Shown here piece after piece: positions 1-14,300 of a stretch of DNA of 64,000 nt (the first letter of the stretch is position 1; the number at the start of each line of letters is the position of its first letter). Position numbers and translations under genes: made by a program. Under the pieces are notes generated by a model, which ran no database searches, was not told where the DNA came from, and worked only from the letters and a program-made list of their open reading frames with translations. This DNA comes from Owenia fusiformis (Eukaryota > Annelida > Polychaeta > Sabellida > Oweniidae). The stretch lies in NCBI GenBank assembly GCA_903813345.2, contig CAIIXF020000005.1:15257375-15321374 (forward strand), written 5' to 3'.

Positions 1-1499
1 CAAATTTTCTCAAATATACAAAATCTTTCATGATTTTTCTCATTTTCAAGTAGGTGCAAATAGATTTCCAAGAGGGTGCAAGCCTGTTTTTTAGAGTGAA
101 AAGAGGAGAATCTGTACATAGGTTTGATAATAGGCAAAAATTAAGACTTTTTAACCAATTTTCAACAACTTCCCACTCTATCCAAATCCTGAAATTATAA
201 CCTACAACCCCCCCCCCCCTTCCTTAACACCCTCACAGGACATAGCATGACAGATGACCTCAAAAATGGCTAATTCAGGTGAAGTTTAATATACTAAAGA
301 GTATCCTATTTTTTTTATTGACAAATGATTCTAACCTTGTGGTATTTCCACATTTGTGGCCTGCCTTTAAATAAATCATTCATCACTATCATTTTTTTCT
401 TTGAACATCTCTGAACGAGGCATCAACTTTTTGAAGTTTTACAGTATGATGGCACAAGTCCAGCCTGTGTAATTAAAAATTCTAGTCTGGTATCTGTTCT
501 CTTGCATTACTTACGACAAAATACATTGCCAAAATTTTCACATTGACCTGATTATTACTGGTCTTTTTTGACCTGACAACATATATTTAGTATTCAAATT
601 TAAAGAGTAAAAGCCAACTAAACTGGACACTTTTATGACCAGCTAAATGTTTAAATTTTGAAAGGCAATTTTACTTCAAGATTCTGTATACAGGAGTCAA
701 TGTGACATTGGGATTGAAAATGTATGCACATTCCGTGATGTCACTTATATAAGGCAGGAGGTGTTCACATGAACAGATTTCACTGTACTTAACTATATTA
801 AGTGAGTTTAGTTCCTTTATCTGGTTCTGGTCAATGGAATTGAGATTACTGAACAGTGAAAACCCATTCCATTTAATTTTAAAATCAGTGCTTTATGATA
901 ACCTTGCATTCCTACTTCCCACTATAGTACATAAATTCTACATTCTTAGGAAACACAATGATTGATGGAATTCATTTGGTTATATTTTTTTTTCAAGTTC
1001 TTTGCACAAAGTAGAACATGCAACAAACAAACAACAGAGAAGATGAATCATTTAAAGGGTACATCTGCTTAAATTTTAAAGGAAGTGAAGCTAAAGCAAA
1101 TAAAATGTGAATAACAAACAAATGGATGAGTAAATAAAGAACTAAACTAACTCATATTAAAACATGATATCACATATTTCCAACTCCTTAATATAATGGC
1201 AGGAGAAAAAAAAAAAAGGTGACATGAAAGTATTTAAGGACTCCCTGAAAAGTCAATGCAACCTCCATTCATCTTTGAGTAACCTTGTGATCGAGAAACA
1301 CAGCACATCTCTTATCAAGAACAAATTATCATTAATCATTATCACATCTACTACAAGAATCATTCTATTTTCTAACACCTTAACAAGTGAAGACACAAAA
1401 TTAAAGATCTATAAAAGACTTTTGGTCAGTTCCAACAAAATCTTACCGTTTTGATACGGATTTGAAAACCAAATGGATTTTTATTACCCTTTGCATTCA

Positions 1500-2743
1500 T
1501 TATCCCATCGAACGAAGTTCGGAGGGATATAGGGAACGCCTCCGTCCATCCGTCCGTCCGTCCGTACGTACGTCCGTCCGTACGTACGTCCGTCCGGGCA
1601 ATAACTCAAATACCGTTGGCCCGATTTTATTCATATTTTGTATACATATACCCTATGGGGGTAGAAGTTCTGCTCAAAAGCCGATTTTCAAAATGGCCGC
1701 TCATTTAAAAATGGCGGCCATTTTAGTGCCGATTTTACAGTAATTTAGGTGCAATATGTAAAACTGTAATAGCAATATGTTTTAAATGTAAAAAAAATTA
1801 TATAGGACATTAATAAAGCTAGAAATGTAGATATTAAAAAAGCACATGGCAGCCATCTTGAAAAATGGCGGCCTTTTCTCGTTATTTTACGATTTTTGCT
1901 GTAACTCGAAAAGTAGTGGAGCGATTTTGTTCATATTTGGTATGTGAATACTATAAGCATGGCACACTGTCTAATGACACTTTTGGTAGAAGGCGGCCAT
2001 TTTGAAAAATGGCTGCCATTTTAACTTATTTTACTAAAACTCGAAAAGTAGTGGAGCGATTTTGTTCATATTTGGTATGTGAATACGTATAAGCATGGCA
2101 CACTGTCTAATGACACTTTTGGTAGAGGGCGGTCATTTTTCAAAATGGCCGCCATTTTAACGTATTTTACTAAAACTCGAAAAGTAGTGGAGCGATTTTG
2201 TTCATATTCGGTATGTGAATACTGTAAGCATGGCACACTGTCTAATGACACTTTTGGTAGAAGGCGGCCATTTTGAAAAATGGTGGACATTTTGAAAAAT
2301 GGCTGCCATTTTAACTTATTTTACTATAACTCGAAAAGTAGTGGAGCGATTTTGTTCGTGAATACGTATAAGCATGGCACACTGTCTAATGACACTTTTG
2401 GTAGAAGGCGGCCATTTTTCAAAATGGCCGCCATTTTAACGTATTTTACTATAACTCGAAAAGTAGTGGAGCGATTTTGTTCATATTTGGTATGTGAATA
2501 CTATAAGCATGGCACACTGTCTAATGTCGAGACATTTAGTAGAAGGCGGCCATTTTTCAAAATGGCCACCATTTTAACATATTTTACTATAACTCGAAAA
2601 GTAGTAGAGCGATTTTGTTCATATTTGGTATGTTAATATTATAAGCATGGCACACTGTCTAATGACACTTTTGGTAGAAGGTGCCCCTTTTGAAAAATGT
2701 TCGATGGGATTTGCTACGCTTTGGCGTTGCCGTTGTTCTGGTT
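1500..2743 (+). mobile_element. TIR element with internal tandem array, copy 1
   Basis: The block is bounded by ATCCCATCGAAC on the left (1502-1513) and its inverse GTTCGATGGGAT on the right (2699-2710). A second copy at 60234-61440 shares the same left and right ends, including the right tail GCTACGCTTTGGCGTTGCCG. Inside, in order, are a CCGTCCGT/ACGT simple-repeat tract, a unique leader and about six tandem units of roughly 120-150 bp. Each unit has a conserved core (ACTCGAAAAGTAGTGGAGCG) and ends in a palindrome of the form AAAATGGCNGCCATTTT. Open frames here (2079-2276, 2280-2636, and 2066-2290 on the minus strand) are by-products of the repeat. No transposase is seen, so it is non-autonomous. 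Confidence 0.8.
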
Positions 2744-3136
2744 TGACTTGCTTCTTAAAAGATAGCTTCGTCTTCTAGTTTAACTAGACTCTGCATGCAG
2801 GGTACACTTTTATATAAGAGAACCTAGTAAACCAAAGACGGATACAAAATAAATAAAGAAAGCAAATGTGACATTGATTCTAAAAATACAAAATAAGTAT
2901 GTAATACAAATTGATAGATTACTCTGATTATAGTAATGAAAGCAAGGAGGAGTGTCTGAGACATACTATATCTTGCATTCCAAAATATATTGCTCAATAA
3001 ATGGAAAAATGGATCAGATCATTTTCTGAATTATATTTCGCTATCTCAGATTTATAGAGATGTAGAAAATTCACCTGTGGTCAGATCTTGGAGAAATTGA
3101 GCGACAGTTATTTCATGATAAACCATGTAATCTTAC

Positions 3137-3335
3137 TTCTTTTTAATGTTGCTAGTGATACAGAAAGATGTGACAAATGTCAGAATGTGATTTCACAATG
3201 TCATCTCATTCCTCCCCAATGTTGCTAGTGAAATATAAGATGTGACAAATATCGGAATGTGATCTTACGATTTACACATTTCTTTTTAGTGTTGCTATTC
3301 TAACAGAAAGATGTGACGAATATCAGAATGCCTTG
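3137..3335. repeat. Degenerate tandem repeat, about 80 bp x 2-3
   Basis: Three imperfect blocks share TGTTGCTA followed by AAGATGTGACAAAT and TCAGAATG(TG). They start near 3147, 3222 and 3290. It is local tandem duplication with no coding signal. Confidence 0.6.
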
Positions 3336-6300
3336 GATGTAATGCCTCAGTATCATCTGATCTACGGCAACAACACAGCAGCCATAGCTTTACTGTTAGC
3401 AACAATTCTGCAACAGTGTCGCCTATTGGTGTTTCATCTCTTGTCCATTTAAAAAATCAAATTACCATGGTGACTGACCGGAAGAATCGTGACAATTCAT
3501 TCACAGGCATTATATCTTAGAGATGTGTATCAATGTACCATAAATTACACTCAGTCGGTTCTCAATTAAGTTTGCAATGGCTGGATAATCACAATGTAAT
3601 GATGTTTTATCATCCTGGAGATTCAATTATTTTTCTCTTTAGGGAATAAATCATTTCCAATGTGAATCATGGGATGATACTTTGAGTTATATTTTCCATG
3701 ACTCGGTCTATTTATCATGTCTTGATATCTGAGCAGTGAATAGAACTGCTCATTGAATATTGAATTTCTCCATTGATTTCAATGTAAGATTTGTATTTAT
3801 TCCAAAATCATTGCGTAATCAGATCTGTAAAATAACAGCCAGTGATATTTCTCTTATGGAGATTTGTGTGATATTTTTCAGAAATATCAGAATACCATTT
3901 CTGGTGATGACATATTTGACTAAAAATGCTGAATTCAATGGTTTTATTGAAGCAAGAAACAAACTAATTAATTAAAAGCACTGCATATGATGTGCAATCA
4001 ATGGTCAATATATTCGAATACCACAAATATCATTTTTTACAATTCAAATATAACCTCAACCCTGTTTGCGTTCAAGTATTCGTCTACTCATTTCACCCCT
4101 AATGCAGTTGGTAATACCATAAGGTCACCTTTTGAGCTGATTAATTTTTATGTTGTTCAGACTCTCAAAAGAGTAAAATAGAATTATGCAAGTCAAGTAG
4201 ATAATCATCAGTCGACGTAAGTAAAATTTATTACATCCCCCATCTACCATGGTTACAGTAAACTCATCCTTTTAAATTGCTTCATACACCTCATCAGTTT
4301 AAAGTTACAATGACATCATAAGCTCTCATTAGGTCTCTGTCATGTATTAACACCTGTCATTTGCAGAGAGAATACCATTTATTTCTTCAAGTTGAAATCT
4401 CCAGAGTTTCTAGCCGCTTAAGACATCCTGACATCCTTCAAACATGCTGACATCCCCGAGACAGTTTGACATGCTATTATGCACGCCTTGCAAGTTGTAA
4501 GTTCAAAGCCTTTCAAAATATGAAATTGAAAATGCCATTCATACGTAATTGATTTTCAACTTGATCTGATAAGCTGTGAGACCTAAGGGTATCATTTCAT
4601 GAATAGATGGCAGTGTTCTCTCCGGTAGTTTTTTCAAACAAGCGGGTGAAAAATTTTAATTTGTCAAAATAGGTCAAGGCCAAAATGTGATAATGCTCAA
4701 GTAAAAGCAAAATGATTATTCAAGTAGGCTTGTGTCTCAAAATCTCAAACAAGGCAGATCTTTGGTTGATTTCAAGCAAAATTATAATCATAATACAGTT
4801 TTTCAAGGTTCCTTTGCCGTTCATGATGTTCCTAAGTCCTGAATACATCATCCAAAAAGATTGGTCAGATATGACTCCAAAATGTTACTTTTTTCATTGA
4901 TTAATATTGTAATTATATCCACATGAAAATTCCCGTTAATATAGATCTACCTTGACCCGTTCTGCTATTATTTTTAAGGAATTGCAACTTACTCTGAAGA
5001 TGCAATGCCAGACATAAACAAACAGACATGAGCAGTCTAAAATAAACAAGTACAAGGGGTGATTCAAAAGTACAGTAATAGACAATATTTTATAGGCATA
5101 CAGAAATTGACTGTTCCACTTACACAGCTTAATTTTGTCCAAAACTTTTAAGTCTCCCCTCGTATATTTTTCAACATGTAAGTAAACCTGACCAGGACTA
5201 ACATTCTAAAAACAATTAATAAATATCTGAAGTTATTTTTATCACCAGGAAAAGAGTAAATAAATCATTATAGTTGTCATCATAGAATGTTCTTGCTGTT
5301 ACTCCGTTGGCATGATCAGAGTTAGACCTTTGGCTTGAAGCAGTGGTGAGAGCAGTTTAACTCTTATATGGAGGCAGCTGCCTGTGTAAGTGTGTGCCAT
5401 ACTTTGAAGTACTACAAATTCTTATGTAGTTTTGCATGTTGCCTCTATTCTTGCTCCCCCAAATCTTCAACTTAATATCCTGGCTTAGGGAGAGAATAAG
5501 AGAATGAGAAGGGGGTGAGATGACTGAATGCAACACCATTTTAGGATTGCACAGCCATTTTTCACTGCTACAAATAACGAGTTGAATTGGATTGTACCAT
5601 TAGGAAATCTAATACACTCTTTAATCACATGTATTTCTGAAGGAAAACATAAGTTATGCTAAATTCTAGACATGTTAATTCTAGACATGTTAAATTCGAG
5701 ACAATTACATATGCTGACTAAAAAAAGACAAAGGATATTAAGATGGATGACTCAAAATCAGCATGAGAGTAATTCTGGAAATTATTTTGTTTGAAAAATG
5801 TAGCAAAACAAACGGCCAAAAAAACCTACAATCCAGGAAAAAGCTGAAGCAAAATCACCACTATAGAATCCCCAATTCTGACTTATATGATACATGGTAA
5901 ACAAAATGTGAGATGCTGGAAATTCTAGAAGGGCCTAATAATAATTGTTTATGAGTCTATCAAGAATAGATTGTGACGAACTGACATCAGATATCAAAGT
6001 TCAAGATCACTCATGGTTTCATTCTATTCACTTCTCTATGATCATCACATTTTTCCTATACCGACTTAGCCCACACTTATCGTGCCATGGATTACCATGG
6101 TAATCTCTTCATTTGGATTCACTCTATTGTAAGAAAGAAATGGTGTTGCGTATCATCATGACCTTGTACTGTTCTTTTGAGATGAAATGCCACAGACATT
6201 AGTTGGTTTTTTTGTTTGTTTTTTATTTATCATGTTTTATTTAATACAATAATATATGTAAAAAGAAAATTTCCAAAAAGGCGACTTTGTTTAACATTAT

Positions 6301-7599
6301 AAGTCGCAGACATTAGTCAGAGATGTATCTCTATATTTTGCAATCATCTCGAGATTTGAGAGGGAAGATGTCATCATTTATCATGGTCTTTTGTTTCTGT
6401 TTTCAAGATATAATCATGTACAAGCATTTGCATCTATAATAGCAATTATAGGACAATGCATTATGCAATGTCAAAAGGTTACAAATGTGTAACAATATGT
6501 CACAGATGGATCAGATGAACACTGGTCCCAAAAATGGTAAATAGTAACAATACATGTACAATGTATGGCAGCTATGGTAACATAGAAATGCTAACAGCAG
6601 CCCCTAATACTCCGCTTCCCGCTCTCTCTTACATGGAGAACATATTAAAGAGTCAATTAAAGGACAGACTTGCACCTGCTTGACAAACGGCATTAATTTA
6701 GATTGTAAGCTGATAGGTACACAATTTTGCAATATGCACAGCCAAAATGAGTTACAGAATCTAACGTAAACTGACAAGAAGTTGTAATAAATGATTCCAT
6801 GAGAAATGTTGTGATTCCCATATTGGCATTTTACCTATCAACGTGAGATTTTTCAATTACGAACTTATGTTTCGCTTCAGTATGAATTATGACGAATCAT
6901 TAATCTCTGATGTGTCTTATAGCCTGAAGTAAGAAAATCCATATTCCTTGCTGTCTGGCAGTTGAAATCTTATAATATACATGTACTTCCTACATGCGAA
7001 CTTGTCGATATAAAGATTTATGATAAAAAACAAGTTATAACATTCTGGGTCAATCCGCTTCCTGCCCCCCCCCTCAAAAGTATGCTATGTTGATATGCAA
7101 TGCATCATAAATTGTGGAACAATTTTTTATTCTTTTTGGGATAATTGATTTTGCGAGTTTGTACTATTATATGTAGGGGCAGTTCTCTCTCAACACCATA
7201 TTGGGTTTATTTCCAGAAAAATTATATATTCACTCTCTATTACTATGTGGTTTTTCACTTCGTTCTTTTCTGGAAATTTTCTTGTACTTTTTCAGATAAG
7301 TACAAATCGTACATCTTTGTGGGTGTATATTATTGACTATTGACTCCATAAATAAATTTCCTGGATATTAAAGGAACATAAGTGGGACCTTACCGCCTCA
7401 CACTAATGTAATTACTTATATTTTCTATAGTAAATTGATCCCTGAACCCTCTTCGATCAAACTTATACTGAAATATTTCTCGATTCATTTCTTATTCTAC
7501 AGCGTCAATTCTGAATGCGCCTTTCAAGGCAGTTATTCCATTGTTAGTAAAATAATTATGTTTTATGTTTCAAAGAAATGACTGCTGTTATATTAAATC

Positions 7600-7740
7600 A
7601 CACTAAACTGTATTTAATACTGAACCAAAATGTACTCCATACTAATCTGTTATTTCATACCAAACGGTACTATTTTTTTCATGTATCGTATACCAAACTG
7701 TACTGTATCTAAAATTAAACTGTACTGAAGTACTTAACTG
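7600..7740. repeat. Short degenerate repeats of AAACTGTACT type
   Basis: Variants of CATACCAAACTGTACT and AAACTGTA recur five to six times over about 140 bp, suggesting an old short-period tandem repeat. No open frame or other function is visible. Confidence 0.4.
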
Positions 7741-8604
7741 TTACAAAATTTGTCTGTAATGTTAGTTGTAAAATGTGTATCTGTAATGTATTGTACTGGG
7801 AAAATCATACAAACCAAGAACATGTTTCATATTATTACTTGGCTGTGACATTTTCCAGAGATCCAGATTAAATTAATCTGCAGACTTCACATGGATTATG
7901 GACACTAGATTATGCCACTATTAGGGTCAGGCTAAGTATCAGTGTTGGTCAAGAATGGAATATTATTAATTTACTGTGTTATAATCATTCCCCTGGGGAC
8001 AAAGTTTGAGCTAGAGGCTCTCAATGTACATTCATGCTACTCTGGCCTCTACAGTGAGTCTCAGGGTATGAAACATTAGTTTCAGAAATTCAAATTTGAC
8101 AATTCAGATATGAGAACACAAAAAGTGAACATACTGAATGGTATTCTAGAAGTACTTAATATCACTATGGATTTACAACTATTTCTGCACAATGCTTAAC
8201 GATAAGAATTCTACAAAGCATAAAACAAAAAAACTGCAAGCAAAAAAATATATAGCCTAGTTGTATATGCATACAATTCACAATCAATCGTTATATGCAC
8301 TGATGTAACTGTCTCTTACAGTACAGATTCCATTTCACTTAATCATAAAATCTGAGGTAATTCAATATGGCCTTCAATTTTCTTTCATAAAAATGAAAGC
8401 TAATTAATTTCCTCTGATCAATATAGTCTTCATGCAAGACAATGGAGGCTGAGGTCTGGGACTATGAGGTAATTATAATGTCAGGCTTCTATACTCCACT
8501 TTGCAATTAAGATATCAGATTTTGTATACAAACCTGTAGAAGTGTTATGCCTTTAGGATCACAGTGTTCCAGTTGCATTGACTTTGAAGTCAGAGCCAAA
8601 TACT

Positions 8605-8850
8605 AACAAAGCATTTTAAACATGTGAAATGTCACCACCTGCCATTTGTTACAGATGCAGACTGCCAAACACCAACCATCTGTAATGTATATGGAACTAA
8701 AAGTTTAAAGTCATAATGTCCAGAACCCAAGATAGGCGTCGACAAGGTAGTATATAACAAGATAATAACAACATTACACCATCTAACACCATCCACAAAA
8801 AAGTTGGAGACTTCAACAATGTGTTACCCCTTCTGGTGGTGACATAACAA
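8605..8850 (-). repeat. Dispersed GGTGGTGACAT repeat, minus-strand copy
   Basis: Read on the minus strand, the block begins GGTGACA...TTGTTGAAGTCTCCAAC, continues through TGGATGGTGTTAGATGG and GGTTGGTGTTTGG, and ends CTGTAACAAATGGCAGGTGG followed by TGACATTTCACATG. The same order of motifs recurs at 20030-20140, 21520-21668, 22493-22640, 48507-48640 and 55815-55970, so this is an interspersed family about 150-250 bp long. No coding capacity. Confidence 0.7.
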
Positions 8851-10026
8851 CAAACCAAAGTATTGTAAATTATAATATTAACACACTTGCAAAATTCCTA
8901 AAAAAACAACAGGTGACTTTGGAAAAATCTGGGAGAAAACATCCCATTGTCAATCGCTAATGAATACTTGTGATGCACAATGTTACCACCTTCTTTGTTG
9001 TCCCTGGAGATTTTATTAAACAGAAAGACACCACTGCGCCAGAACATGAATCAGACAAGACTACATGTTCATTGAATCATCTGAACATACAATTGAGTCA
9101 TTTAACAGGTAGATCCTAATACCTTAAGAAAAGGTAGCTATATTAACAAAGCCCCAAGGACTCTAGAATCAAGCTAAACAAAATATTTTCCACTTTGTTA
9201 TAAAAACAATATCCTGATCAATTAAGCTTATTGGAGATCCATGTTCGATTGTCAGATCTTTGTTATAAAGCATCTATAATACGCTGTATTATTGTGATTA
9301 TATCAAAGTGACATGTACTATTAAATATTGATGTAAAATAATCATTTATCAGACTGGGAGGTTCCCCTAGGGGAGTGTCACATTAAGATAAGAGAACAAA
9401 AGACTACATAAAAAATGGATGTGGGGTTAAAACACCCCTCTCTCCCACTTGCCAAGTACACAACCCTGACAGGTGAATAAAGAGATTTCAAAAACTTGAT
9501 TGAATATTTGTCCATGTACTTTGAAACCATTTCTAAAGAACATCCATTCTGCTGCTCTTTTTCTAAAAGAGGACATGAGATTTTCTTAACTGGTTAAGGG
9601 TTTTTCTATATTTCAAAAAATGAAAGCAATATGCAATTAACACTGTAGTGCATAATATACCAATTATTATAACCAGGGCCTGATTTAGTGCTAGCATGTA
9701 GAAAAGCTATATAAATTTAATAATTTACTGCCTGAACATTGCAATTTCCTTTTTGTGGCAAATAAGTTGCATACTGAATATTTCCTATTTGTCAAAAAGA
9801 CCCTAATAATAGTCTTGCATCAACACTAATCTGTGATAGGGAGGAGTATATACATGAAACTACAGGGCATTCACTAATGCCTTTAGACCCTTGCTATTGA
9901 AATTCCATAATTTCATCAACTACAATTTACATGAGATTCAAACATACATTCTATCATTTCTGTATACTCAAAGTTGTTAAGTGATAATTGACTCTTAAGA
10001 TAGCATAAAGTTAAACTGACACTGAC

Positions 10027-10908
10027 CTGACTTTCAGCCTGAGCTAACTTCAGTTGTTCGTGTAATTGATTATATTTGGCACTTTCTTCTTTCCTCAGGG
10101 ACCTTTCCTTTTTCAATTCAGGGCTCCAGAAGGTCTTAATGCTGTTCATACTAGAGCTTAGTTTTTCCTTGGTAGATTCATGCTCCTGTTTTTGCATAGT
10201 AACCTCCTTGGATAGCTCCGTGAGTTGGGCCTGGAGATCTAACACATACGAGTCTCTGAATTGTCTAGAATCTTGACAAAGGCTAGTGGTAGAAGAGTAG
10301 TCAAGTTCTGCAGATGAAGTTGGAGAACGAATCCCCAGGGAAGGGTAGGAGTGTTCCCTTTCCAAGGCTTTAGATCCCATATGAGGGTAATCTCTTTCAA
10401 CTGACCGATCACGGCCGAGTGTATGAACGGTTCTATCCATAAGTCTGTGACGTTCATGTGGTCGCTCCAAAGACCGATCGCGAGGAAGGCTTCCATCACG
10501 ATCTAATGAGCGATCTCTTAAATTGACATTAATTCCTCTCATACTTGTCATGCTACTGGAACGACTGTGTCCAGGGCTCTGATAGGGGCTTTTTCCTTGA
10601 GTAGAACCCAGGCTTCCATAGCTGTCACCCATATAAGACTGGCCACAGTTATACCCAGCATTGGCTGATTGCACATTTTCCATTTGTAACGTCAAAGGAC
10701 TACTTCGACCTGCGCTTCCCTGACTTCCAGTCGAACCTTTCCTTCTGTGTCTACTTCCTGGAGACAGAGTTATATTAGACTGTGAAGTAACAGAACGTGG
10801 TGATGACTGGTTTGCTCCAGAGCGCATAACAGTGATTGCAGCACCAGAGCCACTTGGAGGCTTGGAACTCATTTCTGTTTTTGATCCCCTTGGACTTTGG
10901 TTGTACAT
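10027..10908 (-). CDS. ERC1: ERC/ELKS/CAST active-zone scaffold, first coding exon (partial gene)
   Basis: N-terminal 294 residues of an ELKS/Rab6-interacting/CAST protein. ERC proteins are coiled-coil scaffolds that bind RIM, liprin-alpha and Rab6 at the presynaptic active zone and at vesicle-docking sites at the cell cortex. Residues 1-200 are low complexity and Ser/Arg-rich, with R-D-R-S-L/V repeats at about 131-172; HRRKGSTGS (54-62) and MENVQSANAGY (76-86) match the vertebrate N-terminus. The signature SSSMNSIKTFWSPELKKER (251-269) is nearly identical to vertebrate ERC, and a coiled coil begins near 222. The start is MYNQSPR, matching the family's MY- start. The exon ends in phase 0 at CAG|GTCAGT; the open frame beyond the donor is intronic. 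Later exons are outside the window. Invertebrates usually have one ERC gene, so ERC1 versus ERC2 is not distinguished. Confidence 0.93.
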
Positions 10909-11377
10909 TGTAATGATCTTATCTCTTACGTAAATACCATTGAGATTTTAAATCCAATATAATGCATTGATCCTATACATGTTTATCTTCAAACTTTTAG
11001 GTTTCTGTAAACAACAATTTCAAGGTTTAGAAGATATCTAACTTTCTTTGGAGAGAATTTTGAAAGCAACTTCCACATTTTGACTTCCTTTGATTCATGA
11101 CATGAATAATTTATGAAAAATTGTCTACTTCCGGTTCAATCGTTATTCATTAGAATACGCAGTCAATTTATATGAATATATAATTTACAATTAAACAATA
11201 GTATATAAAGAATTATTTTGCTTTTTATTTATGTGAAGCTGCCAAGAAATACATTGTGTGGAAATAAAATAAGCACAATATTGTCTGTCACTAAATGCGC
11301 ACCAAATTCAAAATAATTTTTCACTGCGCAAGCAATTTAGTGTTTTGGTTTGCTTGAAGTTTATGTAATTTACGCCT
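10909..11377. promoter_or_regulatory. Putative bidirectional ERC/RAD52 promoter
   Basis: Only 469 bp separate the divergent ATGs of ERC (minus) and RAD52 (plus), so both 5'UTRs and promoters must lie here. The sequence is AT-rich. Two TGCGCA-containing sites near 11295 and 11326 resemble half of an NRF1 motif; the second sits in ACTGCGCAAGC. I see no convincing TATA box at a sensible distance. Transcription starts are not determined. Confidence 0.7.
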
Positions 11378-14300
11378 ATGGGGGATCAAGATTCTAATCA
11401 AAATGGAAACTATGCATTTGGAAAGGTAGTTATAATTATTCTAAACAAGCTGACGATGTTCATTATGGGTCATATCAAGTGTTATCTTCATTCTCATGAT
11501 AATGTCCCATGATCATTCAATTCAATTTGCCTCTGAGTCTGATCTTATCTGTAGCACCATGCGCGCAGAGTCTAGTTATAAACTACCCTCTGCCTAGTAT
11601 GGACTATACTACAGTTTAGCAGCCCAGGCCTGAAGATTGGTGCCTGTGACAGCTCGGGTAATAAATCATTCAAAATCTACCACGCTGCCCCTTTCTCAAC
11701 CAATCAGCGAAGTTGAAGGAACGCGTGTTAAAAATGTGCTCATTAGATCTAACTATGCTTTGATATCAGACAAAATTACCATAGAGAAAGTCGTCCGTAT
11801 TTTGATGACAAACTCTGATTGGCTCAGTAAACTGAAAGAGTGAAGATGATTAGATGAAGCTCTCTTTTTAGTAGGGGTGGGACGGATAACCGAAATACCG
11901 CGGTTCATAGCCTTCGGATCGGTTTTCGGATCACGGCCCTACTTTCGGATCAGCTTTTCGGATAGTTTTCGGATCGTTTTCGGATTAATATTTCATTGGT
12001 CAAGTATCAATAAAACAGTTAAAAACACTGTTTTACAGCAACATTTTTGATATTCCTAGTCCCTACCTTGTCTGTCTTGTCTGTTGCTAGCTCACTCGTT
12101 TACTAGATTCGTTTCGTATCCGCGTATTCGTATCCCTTGGTAATCAATCATGTGGTCCCTGGTACTATATTCTTTAGTCGTGTATTCTAAATAATATGTA
12201 TTGTTCATGAAATACTATAACATAAAATTCCATCTATAAAATATTGTTATAACGTGGCTAATTGATACAAAGATTTGCGCAAATTTATATTTGCGCAGGT
12301 TCGATATAGGGTATTATTTTGTGCGCACCCACAATACATTCAAATATGGCGTCTGCAGTCTGGCGTCTGCTGTCTGGATCCGAACCGAACCGAAATGAAC
12401 AGTCCCATCCCTACTTTTTAGAAGTGAAGTCAAACGAATGCAAATGGTAGATCTGTAAAGATTACCATCTGTGAATTTTGAGCAGAAGCCAAGCTTACTT
12501 CAATATTGTCAGTGAGTGAACATTGTCATTGAATCACAGGCATCAATGGACTTAGTTCGTAAGCTATAGTGAAGCTCTCTGTCCATCTGTCCATCCTATT
12601 TTTCTGTTCTGACCTTTCGATTTCTGGTAACCACATAGGCGCGCAAAATCAAAATTGCTATTGCGCAACAGCTTAATCTACATTTTTTTACGACGGTTGG
12701 CGCTGTTGGTGGTTGGTGGTTGGCGGTTTAGCGTCTGTAACAAATTCTTACAACTTCCAATAACTTAACAAATACTGTTTAGACTGACTTCAATTTTTTT
12801 AAATGGACAAGTTTTCAGAAGTTCAAATCTGACTTTATATTTAAGATTGACCTTTGGTGCCCTTTTCAAGGTAAAAAAAGGTCAAAAAGGTATTTTTTCA
12901 AGTTGCTTCAAATTGACCAATGTTTTTTTCAAAATCATCTACATGTTATCAGAAGTTCAGATCTAACGATTTGAGATCTGACCTTTAATGACCTTCAAGG
13001 TCAAAAGATTTTTTTAACTTGCTTCAAACTTTCTTCTTACAACCTCCAGTAACTTAACAAATACTGTTTAGACCGACTTCAATTTTTTTCAAAATCTTCT
13101 ACAAGTTTTCAGAAGATCAAATCTGACTTAATATTAAAGATTTGACCTTCAGTGACCTTTGCAAGGTCAAAATTAGTTATGTTTTTTGACAGACATTGAA
13201 ATATTGACCCGGCCCCTTATCTAGATGGCTTTGTGAAAATACTGTAGAAATGTGAGATCATTCATAATAGATAAACTGTTCAATAACTGAATTTAAATGG
13301 TGAAATGAATCAACAGGCAAGATCCAAAAATAGGGTAATGCAAATTCAAATAGGCACTCTGGATAAATGCAATATATTTACATGTATTATTATTGATTGA
13401 CTTCATTTTCAAAGTTTTGTTTGGAAAAATGTCAAAATCAATATTTTTCCATAGAACTTTTGCTGCCTCATAGCGATGATATGACATGATTGATGTCAGT
13501 CATAGATCAATAAATTTAAAGTTCATCTTTACAAGAAGATCTTGGATCTAGATGGGGTGTTATTCCCTCTCTTATTACGATGTGTATTCTGCAATTAGGC
13601 CAATGGACTTAAATTCTTTGTTTCTTGTCAGCATGCGAGCATAATTTACTTATTTTCTGGCAGCCATTTTTGGTGATAAAATGATGGACTGCACAAAGGT
13701 TAATCTTTAGAGCCATTTTAACCATCTTGAGAATCATTTTCTTCTGTTAGCTTCTGTCTAGACTCTAGTTGCCTTCCTCCATATTACTGATTCTAGCATT
13801 CGTTAAGTTTGATTTATCTTTTCCCCACCATTTAATCAGTTTTGAAAAGTGTTCATCCATTTAATAGGTATGTAGATCATTAATCCTCTCGGACCTTCAA
13901 AATTCAAACCCGGCAGGTGGTCCCAATAGCCATTTGAGCTTCGCTTCGATAAAATTCTTTCACCATAAACATTCCAAGGGATACTCCATAATGACAATTG
14001 ATAGCTAGGAAATCATCTAAAAGGAGCATATCATATTTTTATTGATCTTTAATGGAAACATCCGCAACTGCAATGCCCTTTCATATAACCGAACTAATAA
14101 TTAACCCCCTTATACATCCGTGTGTATGTCTGCGTCGTTATAATTTCTCTTAATTCTAAACAGGCGTGAGCTCCCTAATCCCTTGATATACAGTATAGTA
14201 AATTACAATCGAGTTCTGATAAGCTTTCCCGTATTACAGGGATCATTATTCATGGCAAAACACATTAGTCATGGCTATTTTATATCACCTTCCAATCTAG

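Larger units (their letters stand above)
1..10026 (-). other. ERC intron or downstream sequence with no recognisable exon
   Basis: This is everything downstream (minus strand) of the first ERC coding exon. I looked for the conserved coiled-coil exons that follow in ELKS proteins and found none with a credible frame and splice sites, so the next exon is probably left of the window or too short to see. The stretch is AT-rich with scattered repeats (entries at 1500-2743, 3137-3335, 7600-7740 and 8605-8850). Short open frames here, such as those near 1224-1454 and 3760-4181, have no recognisable similarity and look like chance. Confidence 0.6.

Noticed and set aside
2066-2636. Frames with repeated FKMAAIL and KVVERFCSY as a short peptide gene
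   Set aside because: They track the tandem units of the TIR element, appear on both strands, and recur in the second copy with different breaks.
4936-5142. Minus-strand frame as a possible second ERC exon
   Set aside because: No similarity to the coiled-coil sequence that follows the first exon in ERC proteins, and the candidate splice sites do not preserve phase.
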